From: FEB-12 sp964503315
GTDB lineage: Bacteria > Zixibacteria > MSB-5A5 > GN15 > FEB-12
Reading direction: 5' to 3'
DNA length: 64,000 bases
Assembly (NCBI GenBank): GCA_964503315.1
Contig: CAZCZL010000002.1
Span: 186,001 to 250,000, forward strand
In this document: positions 1 through 7,905 of the stretch, piece after piece
Position numbering within the stretch: the stretch's first letter is position 1
Layout: the number at the start of each line of letters is the position of its first letter
Made by a program: the position numbers and the translations under genes
Notes under the pieces: generated by a model
What the model was told of the DNA's origin: nothing
Databases searched by the model: none
The model's input: only the letters and a program-made list of their open reading frames with translations

Positions 1-84
1 CTTCTCCTGCTCCAGTGAACTGGTTGCCTGTCCCTTGAGCTGATCAAGGGAGGTCGGTGCGGATGTCGGCGCGAGGGATCGCAT
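1..84 (-). CDS. Rod-binding protein N-terminus (FlgJ-like), cut by window edge
   Basis: Only the first 28 codons are inside the window. The start ATG overlaps the flgI stop codon (TAATG), the coupling expected of the next gene in a flagellar operon. The visible peptide (MRSLAPTSAPTSLDQLKGQA and on) is hydrophilic with no signal peptide. A gene directly after flgI is usually flgJ or its N-terminal rod-binding domain, which caps the growing rod in the periplasm. The identity rests on position only, because too little sequence is present to recognise a domain. Confidence 0.45.
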   Translation of the reverse strand, partial: MRSLAPTSAPTSLDQLKGQATSSLEQEK

Positions 85-1220
85 TACATGATGACCAGTT
101 CGGAGCGCAATGCGCCCGCCTGTTTGAGGGCCTGGAAGATGGCGACGATATCACGCGGAGTTGCCCCGATCTTGTTCAAAGCGGCCGCAACATCCGAGAG
201 CTTCACCGATGCAGGTAGTTCCACGACGCGGGCTTTCTCTTCATTGACTGTGATCTCAGGATCCCGGGTGACGACTGTCTCTCCCTTGCCGAATGGCTCC
301 GGCTGGGAAATGACGGGACGCGAGTCGATGCTGACTGTTATAGTCCCATGAGCGATCGCGACCGGTTCAATTATGACATTCTGTCCGGCGACAATTGTGC
401 CGGTTCGTTCATTGATGACGACCTTAGCGACCTGGTCAGGTTCGACCGTCAGTTGTCCAAGGTCCGAAAGAAAGCGCATACGGCGAGTTGGTTCCGCGAT
501 AGTGTCATGGATACTTATCTGAATGGTACCGGCATCAACCGGCTTGGCGTAGTCGCCATACTCGATATTGATTCGTGATGCCACTCGCTGGGCGGTGGTG
601 ATGTCGGGTTGAGTCAACGTGAGCAGAACAGTCTTATCCGAGCCCGGAACCGGATTCAACGGCTTAGATATCTTGCCGCCATTGGGGACCCGTCCAACCA
701 GCGTGTAGTTGTTGACGATCTTATTCCCCTCATCAACCTGGACGTTAAATCCACCGATGGAGACTGAACCTTGGGCGACGGCTCGGACGACTCCGTCCGG
801 TCCAGCCAACTGCGTGATGAGGAGAATCCCTCCCTGCAGCGAGCTGGCATCGCCTATGGACGAAACGGTGATGTCAAAATAGGTACCTTCAGCCAGGTCG
901 GAAGAGATGCGTGACGTGACCATCACAGCCGCAATGTTCTTCACTTTCAGTTTGTTCGGTTCCACCTGCAGCCCCATTCGCTCCATCATGTTGGAGAGGG
1001 ATTGCATGGTGAACTGCGTGCCGTTGCCATCGCCGGTACCATCAAGGCCGATGACCAATCCATATCCAATGAGGTCTGTTTCCTGCTTGTTCTGAAAACT
1101 GCAAAGATCCTTGATACGCACCTGGGCGGCGTCTACTTGGGGACAGAACAGCGCGAAGATCATCAACATGATGATCAGGCCGCACGGCGTGAGAAGTCGA
1201 GCGTGGAGGTTTTCAAGCAT
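84..1220 (-). CDS. flgI: Flagellar P-ring protein FlgI
   Basis: 378 residues, normal length for FlgI, which forms the peptidoglycan-associated P ring around the rod. An N-terminal hydrophobic segment ending in VDA-A is a signal peptide, and the family core starts at QVRIKDL with the hallmark LIGYGLVIGLDGTGDG stretch. The C-terminus (SDVAAALNKIGATPRDIVAIFQALKQAGAL) is typical. An AGGAG sits 6 bases before the ATG. It follows flgH by 11 bases and overlaps the next gene by one base. Mature FlgI needs the chaperone FlgA, encoded two genes upstream in the same operon. Confidence 0.97.
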   Translation of the reverse strand: MLENLHARLLTPCGLIIMLMIFALFCPQVDAAQVRIKDLCSFQNKQETDLIGYGLVIGLDGTGDGNGTQFTMQSLSNMMERMGLQVEPNKLKVKNIAAVMVTSRISSDLAEGTYFDITVSSIGDASSLQGGILLITQLAGPDGVVRAVAQGSVSIGGFNVQVDEGNKIVNNYTLVGRVPNGGKISKPLNPVPGSDKTVLLTLTQPDITTAQRVASRINIEYGDYAKPVDAGTIQISIHDTIAEPTRRMRFLSDLGQLTVEPDQVAKVVINERTGTIVAGQNVIIEPVAIAHGTITVSIDSRPVISQPEPFGKGETVVTRDPEITVNEEKARVVELPASVKLSDVAAALNKIGATPRDIVAIFQALKQAGALRSELVIM

Positions 1221-1231
1221 GGTCGACTCCT

Positions 1232-1822
1232 TTAGAATATCCAGTTCAGGATGCGGGTGAAGAAGCCGGGACGCGACGCGGTGTCGGCGTTCCCTTTGCC
1301 GGTGTAATGAATCTCGGCATCGGCTATCTGGTAGGAGTCGATGGTATTGTCCGAGCTGATATCCTTTTGGCGGACGATACCTGTCAGTGTCAGGGTTTCG
1401 CGGTCGCCCGAAATACCGATAACGCGAGAACCTTCAATGAGGAGGTCACCGTTGTCTTTCTTTCCGACTACGGTCACCGATATTTTGCCGCGGAGGACGC
1501 CGGAACGAAGGTTTTCGCCTTTTCCGTTGAAGTCCGCCTTATTGTCGGCATCGAGCCCGAACCTGGGGATCAAGCGAAGGAGTGGTCCCGTGCCCGGTCC
1601 ACCGGATGTAGAGGTACTGGTTGATTTCTCGGTTTTGGTTTCAACCTGATTTGAGGCGGTGTTCTGCTCATAGATCAGGACAGTTAGAATGTCCCCTGTA
1701 TTGTACGCCTTGACATCGGAGTACAATGAGGTAGCTCGTCCAAAATCCTGGCCGTTGGTCTTCAGCGCAAACGGCAGAAGCAGCAGGATGATGAGCAGAA
1801 TGATAAAGCGTGTCAGTTTCAT
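1232..1822 (-). CDS. flgH: Flagellar L-ring protein FlgH, without a lipobox cysteine
   Basis: 196 residues, somewhat shorter than enterobacterial FlgH (about 230). It forms the outer-membrane L ring around the distal rod. The recognisable core runs from SLYSDVKAYNTGDILTVLI through the glycine-rich loop to the GKISVTVVG and LLIEGSRVIGISGDRE beta strands and a C-terminal GFFTRILNWIF. The N-terminus is a strong hydrophobic signal sequence, but the protein contains no cysteine at all, so it cannot be a lipoprotein as in E. coli. An AGGAG precedes the ATG. It sits between flgA and flgI in the flgF operon. Confidence 0.95.
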   Translation of the reverse strand: MKLTRFIILLIILLLLPFALKTNGQDFGRATSLYSDVKAYNTGDILTVLIYEQNTASNQVETKTEKSTSTSTSGGPGTGPLLRLIPRFGLDADNKADFNGKGENLRSGVLRGKISVTVVGKKDNGDLLIEGSRVIGISGDRETLTLTGIVRQKDISSDNTIDSYQIADAEIHYTGKGNADTASRPGFFTRILNWIF

Positions 1823-1848
1823 GAAACGACTCCTTGCGTCCTATGCAA

Positions 1849-2544
1849 TTACGGCGCGATAGCGACCGTCGAGTTATCGAGTATGCGAGCCTGCACCAGC
1901 TTTCCTGAAGTGCGGTTTTTCACCCGTATCACATCGCCGACCCGTCCGCTCTGCTGCGCGGTCCCGGTGGTGGCGATGGTGAACAGGTCGTTCGAGCATT
2001 GGATGGAGACCTCCCGCCCGACTTCAATGTCAGGCACCGGCTCAACTGCACTGGTGGTAAGAATCTGACCTTTGGCGAGATTTCGCCGCATCCGAAGACC
2101 CTCTATGGTCTCGAACGCTGACACCGGCTGCTCAAGCAGGGAGGTAATGTCCATCCGCTGAAGGGAGAACTGTGTTTCCGAAGGGAGGTCATGACGGCGC
2201 AAAGATGCCTGCGCGACCAGAACCTCGGCAAATCTGTGTATCCGCAAGCTGACCTGTCCGGATTCAAGAATGCGACCATCGCGGGTGACGGTGGCAATGA
2301 CCGTGAACAGACCTAGCGGATCTTTCTGCGAAATGGGGCGAAGAGTGAGCTCAGTCAGCGCGACATCAGATGCCTTTATCTGACTGGAGAGCACTTCGAC
2401 CTTATTTACTGCCGTATCGAGCGAGAAGGTCCGCACGGCCACCTGACGGATCGCTTCATCCGGATCAATGGCCCAACCGACCTGAGAGGTCAGGAGGATG
2501 ACCAGGAAAAGCTCAAGTAGAATTGTGGCGGCGCGTGACTTCAT
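1849..2544 (-). CDS. flgA: P-ring assembly chaperone FlgA
   Basis: 231 residues with a signal peptide (about residues 1-25, ending QVGWA). The C-terminal half is the SAF-like domain of FlgA: a NLAKGQILTTSAVEPVPDI segment followed by VGREVSIQCSNDLFTIATTGTAQQSGRVGDVIRVKN and a final SGKLVQARILDNSTV. FlgA acts in the periplasm to help FlgI polymerise, consistent with flgI two genes downstream. Only 2 bases separate it from flgG, so translation is probably coupled. The N-terminal half is poorly conserved, as usual for the family. Confidence 0.93.
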   Translation of the reverse strand: MKSRAATILLELFLVILLTSQVGWAIDPDEAIRQVAVRTFSLDTAVNKVEVLSSQIKASDVALTELTLRPISQKDPLGLFTVIATVTRDGRILESGQVSLRIHRFAEVLVAQASLRRHDLPSETQFSLQRMDITSLLEQPVSAFETIEGLRMRRNLAKGQILTTSAVEPVPDIEVGREVSIQCSNDLFTIATTGTAQQSGRVGDVIRVKNRTSGKLVQARILDNSTVAIAP

Positions 2545-2546
2545 GA

Positions 2547-3335
2547 CTATCTCTTCAAGTTGTTGGCGATGGATGCCATGTCATCGGCGGTCTGGATCGC
2601 TTTTGAGTTTATCTCATACGCGCGCTGTGCTACGATCATGTTGACCATTTCGTCGACCACCGAGACGTTGGACATTTCGAGATACCCTTGATCGATCGTG
2701 CCATTGCCGCCCAGTCCGGGGGTATTAGTGGTGGCCGTGCCGGAGGCCGAAGTTGGTGTCATGAGGTTCTTGCCGATACCGGTGAGCCCGGCGGGATTGA
2801 TGAAGCGTGCCAATTCAAGTTGACCGATCTGAGTCGGTGTGTCCTGACCGAACTGAATCACCTCGACAATGCCATCTTGACCGACAGCGACTGAAACGGC
2901 ATCCTCGGGGATCGTGATCTCGGGGAGCAGGAAGTAGCCATCGGAGGTGACTACGCGACCATCGGCTGAGATCTTAAACGCGCCATCGCGCGTGTAGGCG
3001 GTGGTCCCATCCGGTCGCTGTACCTGGAAGAAGCCATCGCCGGAAATGGCGAGGTCGAGCGGGTTTCCAGTCTGTGACAGGTCACCGGTGGTGAACTCTC
3101 GGACAGTCGCCGATGGTCTGGTACCGTAACCGATCGCGAGACCAGTCGGCACCTGGGCGCCGACTGCCGAGGCTACGCCGGCGCGACGAACGTTCTGATA
3201 CAAAACGTCCTGAAATTCGAGCTTGGCTTTCTTGAAGCCAGTGGTGTTCACGTTGGCCAGGTTGTTGGCGATGTTGTCAACATTCATCTGCTGAGCAGAC
3301 ATGCCCGATGCCGCTGTGCGCATTGCTTTGATCAT
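2547..3335 (-). CDS. flgG: Distal rod protein FlgG
   Basis: 262 residues, exactly the usual FlgG length. The N-terminal rod signature (AASGMSAQQMNVDNIANNLANVNTTGFKK) and the C-terminal coiled segment (MVNMIVAQRAYEINSKAIQTADDMASIANNLKR) are both present. The central D1/D2 region contains NPLDLAISGDGFFQVQ. FlgG forms the distal rod through the P and L rings. AGAGGAG precedes the ATG. It lies 30 bases after flgF in the same operon. Confidence 0.97.
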   Translation of the reverse strand: MIKAMRTAASGMSAQQMNVDNIANNLANVNTTGFKKAKLEFQDVLYQNVRRAGVASAVGAQVPTGLAIGYGTRPSATVREFTTGDLSQTGNPLDLAISGDGFFQVQRPDGTTAYTRDGAFKISADGRVVTSDGYFLLPEITIPEDAVSVAVGQDGIVEVIQFGQDTPTQIGQLELARFINPAGLTGIGKNLMTPTSASGTATTNTPGLGGNGTIDQGYLEMSNVSVVDEMVNMIVAQRAYEINSKAIQTADDMASIANNLKR

Positions 3336-3365
3336 CTGTTTACTCCTCTTCCCTTTTCTCCGTTA

Positions 3366-4103
3366 CTATTTTGAGCCTGCTACCCGGTTGAAGAGATTGT
3401 CCAGCGATGCATCCTGGGTCTGCAGAGATTTGGCATTGGCTTCGTAAATGCGATACGACACGATCATGTCGACCATCTCGGAGATGACATCGACATTCGA
3501 GGATTCAAGATATCCCTGTTGCACTGACGGTGTGGGAACCGCGGTCAATTCGACTCCCTCGGGAGCGACGAATAGCGTTTCACCGACTTTCTCGAGTTTC
3601 TTGAGATCGGCGACAGTGTACGGGACGATTCGTCCGACGACGGTTCCTTCAACCTCAACTTCACCGGATTGCGTGACCGTGGCGGTGCCGCCATTGGTTC
3701 CGACCTGGAGAGGACCTGATTCACCCATCAACTGATAGCCACCGGGATAGGTGAGAAATCCGCTGCTGGAGACCTGAAAGGTGCCGGAGCGGGTCAGTGC
3801 AACGACGCCATCGGGTGACTGCAATCTGAAGAACCCCTCACCATCGATGGCCAAATCCAACGGATTGTTGGTTCGATCGAGACTGCCGTGAGTGTGCTCG
3901 GTGAACGCCTTAGTCACCATTGGCTGCATCCAGTCGGCTGAGGTCTTGGTGGTTTTGCGTTCGGCCTTGGACAGTTCGCGAACGAAGATGTCGTCCTTCT
4001 TGAAACCGGCGGTGGCCGCATTGGCGATGTTGTTGGCTATCGCCTCTTGCTGCTGGACCCGCGGAATCATGCCGGACGCGGATGTATACATGCCTTTAAT
4101 CAT
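3366..4103 (-). CDS. flgF: Flagellar rod protein FlgF (FlgF/FlgG family)
   Basis: 245 residues. It has the same two-ended architecture as FlgG, with an N-terminal ASGMIPRVQQQEAIANNIANAATAGFKKDD and a C-terminal VDMIVSYRIYEANAKSLQTQDASLDNLFNR, but is shorter and sits directly before flgG, as flgF does. It has NPLDLAIDGEGFFRLQ in the middle. FlgF is a proximal rod component. It is the first gene of its operon, with GGAGA before the ATG and a sigma-54 type promoter about 20 bases upstream. FlhO-type naming would be equally acceptable. Confidence 0.92.
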   Translation of the reverse strand: MIKGMYTSASGMIPRVQQQEAIANNIANAATAGFKKDDIFVRELSKAERKTTKTSADWMQPMVTKAFTEHTHGSLDRTNNPLDLAIDGEGFFRLQSPDGVVALTRSGTFQVSSSGFLTYPGGYQLMGESGPLQVGTNGGTATVTQSGEVEVEGTVVGRIVPYTVADLKKLEKVGETLFVAPEGVELTAVPTPSVQQGYLESSNVDVISEMVDMIVSYRIYEANAKSLQTQDASLDNLFNRVAGSK

Positions 4104-4122
4104 AGATTTCTCCGATGCCTGT

Positions 4123-4141
4123 TAAGCATCGGGTGTGCCAG
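4123..4141 (-). promoter_or_regulatory. Sigma-54 (-24/-12) promoter of the flgFGAHI operon
   Basis: On the minus strand the sequence reads CTGGCACACCCGATGCTTA. The invariant GG (4139-4138) and GC (4127-4126) are exactly ten bases apart, as RpoN promoters require, and TGGCAC matches the consensus -24 element fully. The predicted start near 4114 leaves a very short leader that still contains the GGAGA ribosome site of flgF. An inverted repeat with CCGATGC / GCATCGG arms (4112-4118 and 4126-4132) overlaps the -12 element. Confidence 0.72.
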
Positions 4142-4182
4142 TCGCGCACCCCACCACTCAACATGCTGTATAACAATGACTT

Positions 4183-4205
4183 ACGAGCCATTCGTGAAGG
4201 CTCGT
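4183..4205. promoter_or_regulatory. Inverted repeat upstream of the flgF sigma-54 promoter
   Basis: ACGAGCC (4183-4189) and GGCTCGT (4199-4205) form a 7-bp-arm inverted repeat with a 9-base spacer, about 55 bases upstream of the -24 element. It could be the binding site of an NtrC-type activator. It could instead be a 3' hairpin for the small minus-strand ORF ending at 4272, but no T-run follows it on that strand. The function is inferred from position only. Confidence 0.35.
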
Positions 4206-4271
4206 TTTGGCTGTTTATTGGGATTCTGGGAAGACTTGACGTGACCGGTTGGGAAAGGAATTCCCAATCGA

Positions 4272-4487
4272 CTAATCGATGGAGATTTTTTGGTGCTTCG
4301 CTCGAGTCTTGTCTATCAGCTTATCCATGGCCTCGTGAAAACGGGACTCGTCGCAAGGCTCGCCATTGCAGCGCATGTAGAGGGCGCAGTCGGTTTTGAA
4401 GCCAAAGCATTTCAAGGCATCGGCCAGATAGCAGACCTTGGTATAACTGCATCTCTCGGCTTGGCGGTAGGTACGAACGGCTGCCAT
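4272..4487 (-). CDS. Small cysteine-rich protein of unknown function
   Basis: 71 residues with six cysteines: C13, C19, C27, C34, C40 and C45 within YTKVCYLADALKCFGFKTDCALYMRCNGEPC, then a charged C-terminal helix (FHEAMDKLIDKTRAKH). The composition looks like a real soluble metal- or disulfide-binding protein, and I do not recognise the family. No clear ribosome site precedes the ATG, and an in-frame TGA lies eight codons upstream with no other start between them. It is divergent from the plus-strand gene at 4761 and upstream of the flgF promoter. The protein may be real, but the call rests on amino-acid style alone. Confidence 0.5.
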   Translation of the reverse strand: MAAVRTYRQAERCSYTKVCYLADALKCFGFKTDCALYMRCNGEPCDESRFHEAMDKLIDKTRAKHQKISID

Positions 4488-4592
4488 ACAAGTAACATCG
4501 GCACAGAGTCATCCGAATTGAGAAGTCGATTTTCGTCGCGCTTTCGTTTGGGATCAGCAGGTTAGGCAGTCTGGTGCATACCTAAAACGGCG

Positions 4593-4621
4593 TTGCAATA
4601 TGCGACGCCCACCCCTATATT
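4593..4621 (+). promoter_or_regulatory. Candidate housekeeping promoter for the secreted gene at 4761
   Basis: TTGCAA (4593-4598) and TATATT (4616-4621) are separated by 17 bases, a good sigma-70 style arrangement. The predicted leader is about 130 bases. The rest of the 4488-4760 gap shows no ORF or RNA that I can support. Confidence 0.35.
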
Positions 4622-4760
4622 AGTAGAGATAGCGAGTTCGTTCGCGGACAGCTACTTAGATAATGATTCTGCACCGGGACTCGGCGCCCCCCTGCAGGCC
4701 TCCTGAAAAACCGCCCCCAGCACGGATTTTGCTCTGATGGGTGAACATCGGGGATTGAAT

Positions 4761-6050
4761 ATGCGAAAGAATATCCGAATACTTGTCCTGCTTCTGGCAC
4801 TTATACTGATCGCCAGTCTTGACTCCAAGGGTCAAACTGATCCGGGCGTCAGGGATACTCTGCGAATCGACTCTGTCGCGGCATTTGTGTCCGGGATCGG
4901 AGTCGTTCCGGTCTATTTCACCAACGATGAGAATCTCATTGGACTTGAAATGACAGTCGAGCATGGCGGAGTCGGAATTGTAATCGATTCTTTTTCCTTT
5001 GTGGGTAGCAGGGCAGCAGGTGCTATTTTAAACAGGCGTATAAGTCCCGATGGAAGCATCCTGACCGTCTCAGTACTTGAAACAGGTGCGAATGTCATAG
5101 CGCCTGGAGCCGGACTACTTGGACAGATCTATTTCTCGTGGCAACCAACCGTTTTGCCGCAAACCGCCACTATCGATACAGTGACCTGGAGCCCGGATGT
5201 CACGTTCGGAACGAGTTTCATTCTCCCTTCACTGTCATCCTTCGCGCCAGTTTTTGACGCTGGGAAATTACATATCGCTGAGAACCCGCCTTCTTTCGAT
5301 TCAGTCTGGGTGGCAGATACCGACGGCATCGCCGGTCGGCCGGTCGCCATCGATATCTATCTCTACAATGAGCGGGATACGCGCGATGTATCAATCGCCC
5401 TGACATGGGAAACGGGCCGAATGACTTTCGACTCAATCTCATTCGCGGGAATGCGAGCGGAGCCGGCTCAAACCAAGTTCACACAGTACTCCAACGTGCT
5501 GCATCAGTGCTTGGGTCAGATCACATTTGGCGAAGCAGACCCTCTCCCTGCCGGTACCGGGCGCTTCATGCAGGCATGGTTCACGATCGATCCGGCGACA
5601 CCGGATACGTTGATTACCATCGATACTGCTTCGTTTGCGGGGCTACAGGGGACATTCCTGGTGCTGACATCGGTAGACGGAAACCGCCAGGTTGATCCGA
5701 TCTATCACGCCGGTACGGTGCAGGTCTCTGTCGGGACCGATGTGGACGATACGGATGGATCACAACTCCCGCGCTATTTCGCTCTAAGTCAAAACTATCC
5801 AAATCCATTCAACCCGACCACGGTGATCGAATTTGCTCTCCCCCGTGCTTCGGATGTGCGAATTGAGCTCTTTGATATTACCGGTCGGCTGGTGAGAACG
5901 CTCGCCGACGGACCGATGGCCGCGGGGACTTACAGTGTGACCTTTGATGGTCGGTCGTCTTCGGGGAACCAGCTCGCGACGGGAGTCTATTTCTATCGCC
6001 TGCAAGCTGACAGTTTTGTTGCGACAAAGAAAATGCTGCTGATGAAGTAA
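4761..6050 (+). CDS. Secreted cohesin-like protein with C-terminal sorting tail
   Basis: 429 residues from the chosen ATG at 4761, which has GGGGA six bases upstream and begins a textbook signal peptide (MRKNIRILVLLLALILIASL). An ATG at 4737 is the longer alternative. Two successive beta-rich modules (about residues 25-150 and 155-300) carry the pattern of cohesin-like domains (VVPVYFTNDENLIGLEMTV; a second VAIDIYLYNERDTRDVSIAL), each followed by an 'F/DSISFAG' segment. The last 85 residues form a FlgD-Ig/Por-type sorting domain: QNYPNPFNPTTVIEFALP, GRLVRTLADG, GVYFYRLQADSF, KKMLLMK. It is probably exported and displayed or released at the cell surface. It is the only plus-strand gene here and interrupts a flagellar cluster. 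Confidence 0.85.
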   Translation: MRKNIRILVLLLALILIASLDSKGQTDPGVRDTLRIDSVAAFVSGIGVVPVYFTNDENLIGLEMTVEHGGVGIVIDSFSFVGSRAAGAILNRRISPDGSILTVSVLETGANVIAPGAGLLGQIYFSWQPTVLPQTATIDTVTWSPDVTFGTSFILPSLSSFAPVFDAGKLHIAENPPSFDSVWVADTDGIAGRPVAIDIYLYNERDTRDVSIALTWETGRMTFDSISFAGMRAEPAQTKFTQYSNVLHQCLGQITFGEADPLPAGTGRFMQAWFTIDPATPDTLITIDTASFAGLQGTFLVLTSVDGNRQVDPIYHAGTVQVSVGTDVDDTDGSQLPRYFALSQNYPNPFNPTTVIEFALPRASDVRIELFDITGRLVRTLADGPMAAGTYSVTFDGRSSSGNQLATGVYFYRLQADSFVATKKMLLMK

Positions 6051-6081
6051 CTCCGCAGCCAGACATACTCTCCATAAGACC

Positions 6082-6107
6082 AAAAGCCTCCCGTTCAGGA
6101 GGCTTTT
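6082..6107. terminator. Bidirectional hairpin terminator between the secreted gene and fliJ
   Basis: Perfect 10-bp stem AAAAGCCTCC / GGAGGCTTTT with a 6-base loop. The stem ends in T-runs on both strands, and it lies between the convergent 3' ends of the plus-strand secreted gene (6050) and fliJ (6133). Confidence 0.85.
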
Positions 6108-6132
6108 GTGTTGGTGGAGGTGATGGCAGTTA

Positions 6133-6582
6133 TTACTGCCGGTGTTTAAATCTGTACCCGTTCACGGCGATCTCGTCGAGCTCTTTCTTCTCGTGTGTCT
6201 CGATCTCAGTGACGAAGCGTTGCTGGAGCTTTTCCTTGAGCTTTTCGTGAATCTTCTTCTGTTTGGTCGCTTCAACAAGTCGGGTTCGGCGCACCTCTGC
6301 CTCACGCTCCAAGGCGCGCAGAAGCTCAGATCCAGTAATTGTGTCTCGTTTCAGTTTGACCAGATAGCGAGAGGCGATGAGCAACTGGTGAGGTCGAAGC
6401 GGTCCGGTCATGCGCTCTCGCTGGGCGTCCATTGTCTGCTGCTTTTCGGCCGAAATGGAAGTCAGTTTATCCTGCTGGATATAAACTTGCTGAAGCGCGA
6501 CAGCGTGTTCCTTTTGGCGCTGTTTCTCCACATGTTCTTTCATTTTGAGAACCGGTTCGAGCCGATAACGATACTTCTTCAC
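6133..6582 (-). CDS. fliJ: Flagellar export chaperone FliJ
   Basis: 149 residues, almost entirely charged coiled coil (YRYRLEPVLKMKEHVEKQRQ to the C-terminus), the form of FliJ, a central stalk-like subunit of the export ATPase. The start is GTG at 6582, six bases after the fliI stop, and no in-frame ATG fits the conserved N-terminus. It is last in the flgB-fliJ operon and is followed by the hairpin terminator. Sequence identity between FliJ proteins is low, so the call leans on position after fliI. Confidence 0.87.
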   Translation of the reverse strand: MKKYRYRLEPVLKMKEHVEKQRQKEHAVALQQVYIQQDKLTSISAEKQQTMDAQRERMTGPLRPHQLLIASRYLVKLKRDTITGSELLRALEREAEVRRTRLVEATKQKKIHEKLKEKLQQRFVTEIETHEKKELDEIAVNGYRFKHRQ

Positions 6583-6588
6583 CGCGCA

Positions 6589-7905
6589 TTACCCTTCCAT
6601 GATCGCGCGCAACTGCGCGACAGCATCCGTATGCGGGACCAGCTCGTAGATACCCTGGCGGAAGAAGGCGTTGAGCTTCTCCATCTTGGAGATAGCGAAA
6701 TCGATATTTGGGTTGGAGCCTTTGACATAGGCGCCAATATTAATCAGGTCTTCGGCCTCACGATAGGTCGCCAGTGTCTTGCGGACCTTGGCGGCTAGTT
6801 GAACGTCCTCTGCGGGGGATACATCTTTCATCAATCGACTGATTGAGTCGAGTACGTCGACCGCTGGATACTGATTAAGCGCCGCAAGGCGGCGAGAGAG
6901 AGCGACGTGGCCATCCAGAATTGAGCGGACCGCATCCGAGATAGGTTCGTTGAAGTCGTCGCCTTCTACCAGAACGGTATAAAATCCGGTTATAGAGCCC
7001 CTCTCGGCGTTGCCGGCACGTTCGAGCAATGTCGGGAGCATGGCAAAGACGGAAGGCGTGTATCCTTTGGTGGCCGGCGGTTCGCCCACCGCAAGACCGA
7101 TCTCGCGCTGGGCCATGGCCAATCGGGTGACCGAGTCCATCAGCAGCATGACATCTTTACCTTGATCACGGAAATATTCGGCGATCGCGCTGGCGACCAT
7201 GGCGCCCTTGATGCGAATGAGCGCAGGCTGGTCTGAAGTAACTGCGACCACGATCGAGCGCTTCATCCCTTCCGCACCGAGGTCTCGTTCGATGAACTCT
7301 CGTACTTCACGGCCGCGTTCGCCTACCAGGGCAATGACATTTATGTCAGCGTTTGAGGCACGCGCCATCATACCAAGAGTAACTGATTTTCCGACACCAG
7401 ATCCGGCAAAGACGCCCATACGTTGACCTTTGCCAATGGTGGTCATCAGGTCGACAACTTTGATGCCCGTATAGAGTGGATCGGCGATGCGACGACGCTG
7501 CATCGCTGGGAGAATTTTAGCGACGATTGATCGGGTTGATCGGCAAGCCAGAGGACCCTTATCGTCGATCGGTTGGCCCAGTCCACCAAGGACCCTTCCG
7601 ACAAGTTCTGGCCCAACTGGTATACGTAGCTGATCGGAGGTCGAAGTTACAATCGCGCCTGGAGTAATGCCGCTGATCGGACCGTACGGCATTAACAGGA
7701 TGCGGTTGTCGCGAAATCCAACAACTTCCGCCTGCACGGTACTGCCACTCTCACGATTCTCGATATTGCAGAGTCGTCCGATTGAAACGGCTGGACCGGC
7801 AGACTCAATGACGAGCCCGACAACCTGGGTAACCTTGCCGAAATGCTTGACAGTGCTGGCGCGGGCTACCCTGTCGGCATACATGTCGTAGGCGACGTAG
7901 CTCAT
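6589..7905 (-). CDS. fliI: Flagellum-specific export ATPase FliI
   Basis: 438 residues, normal length. It has the Walker A GVFAGSGVGKSVTLG, the Walker B region DVMLLMDSVTRLAMAQREIGLAVGEPPATKGYTPSVFAMLPTLLERAG, and a C-terminal TYREAEDLINIGAYVKGSNP. FliI forms a hexamer under the export gate and energises substrate delivery with FliH and FliJ, both encoded next to it. Its ATG overlaps the fliH stop by four bases (ATGA). Confidence 0.98.
   Translation of the reverse strand: MSYVAYDMYADRVARASTVKHFGKVTQVVGLVIESAGPAVSIGRLCNIENRESGSTVQAEVVGFRDNRILLMPYGPISGITPGAIVTSTSDQLRIPVGPELVGRVLGGLGQPIDDKGPLACRSTRSIVAKILPAMQRRRIADPLYTGIKVVDLMTTIGKGQRMGVFAGSGVGKSVTLGMMARASNADINVIALVGERGREVREFIERDLGAEGMKRSIVVAVTSDQPALIRIKGAMVASAIAEYFRDQGKDVMLLMDSVTRLAMAQREIGLAVGEPPATKGYTPSVFAMLPTLLERAGNAERGSITGFYTVLVEGDDFNEPISDAVRSILDGHVALSRRLAALNQYPAVDVLDSISRLMKDVSPAEDVQLAAKVRKTLATYREAEDLINIGAYVKGSNPNIDFAISKMEKLNAFFRQGIYELVPHTDAVAQLRAIMEG

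Noticed and set aside
4321..4512. 63-codon ORF in another frame over the small Cys-rich gene
   Set aside because: Its composition is arbitrary; the 71-residue frame looks far more protein-like.
4622..4760. Riboswitch in the leader of the secreted plus-strand gene
   Set aside because: GC-rich segments are present, but no known riboswitch core or convincing paired structure was seen.
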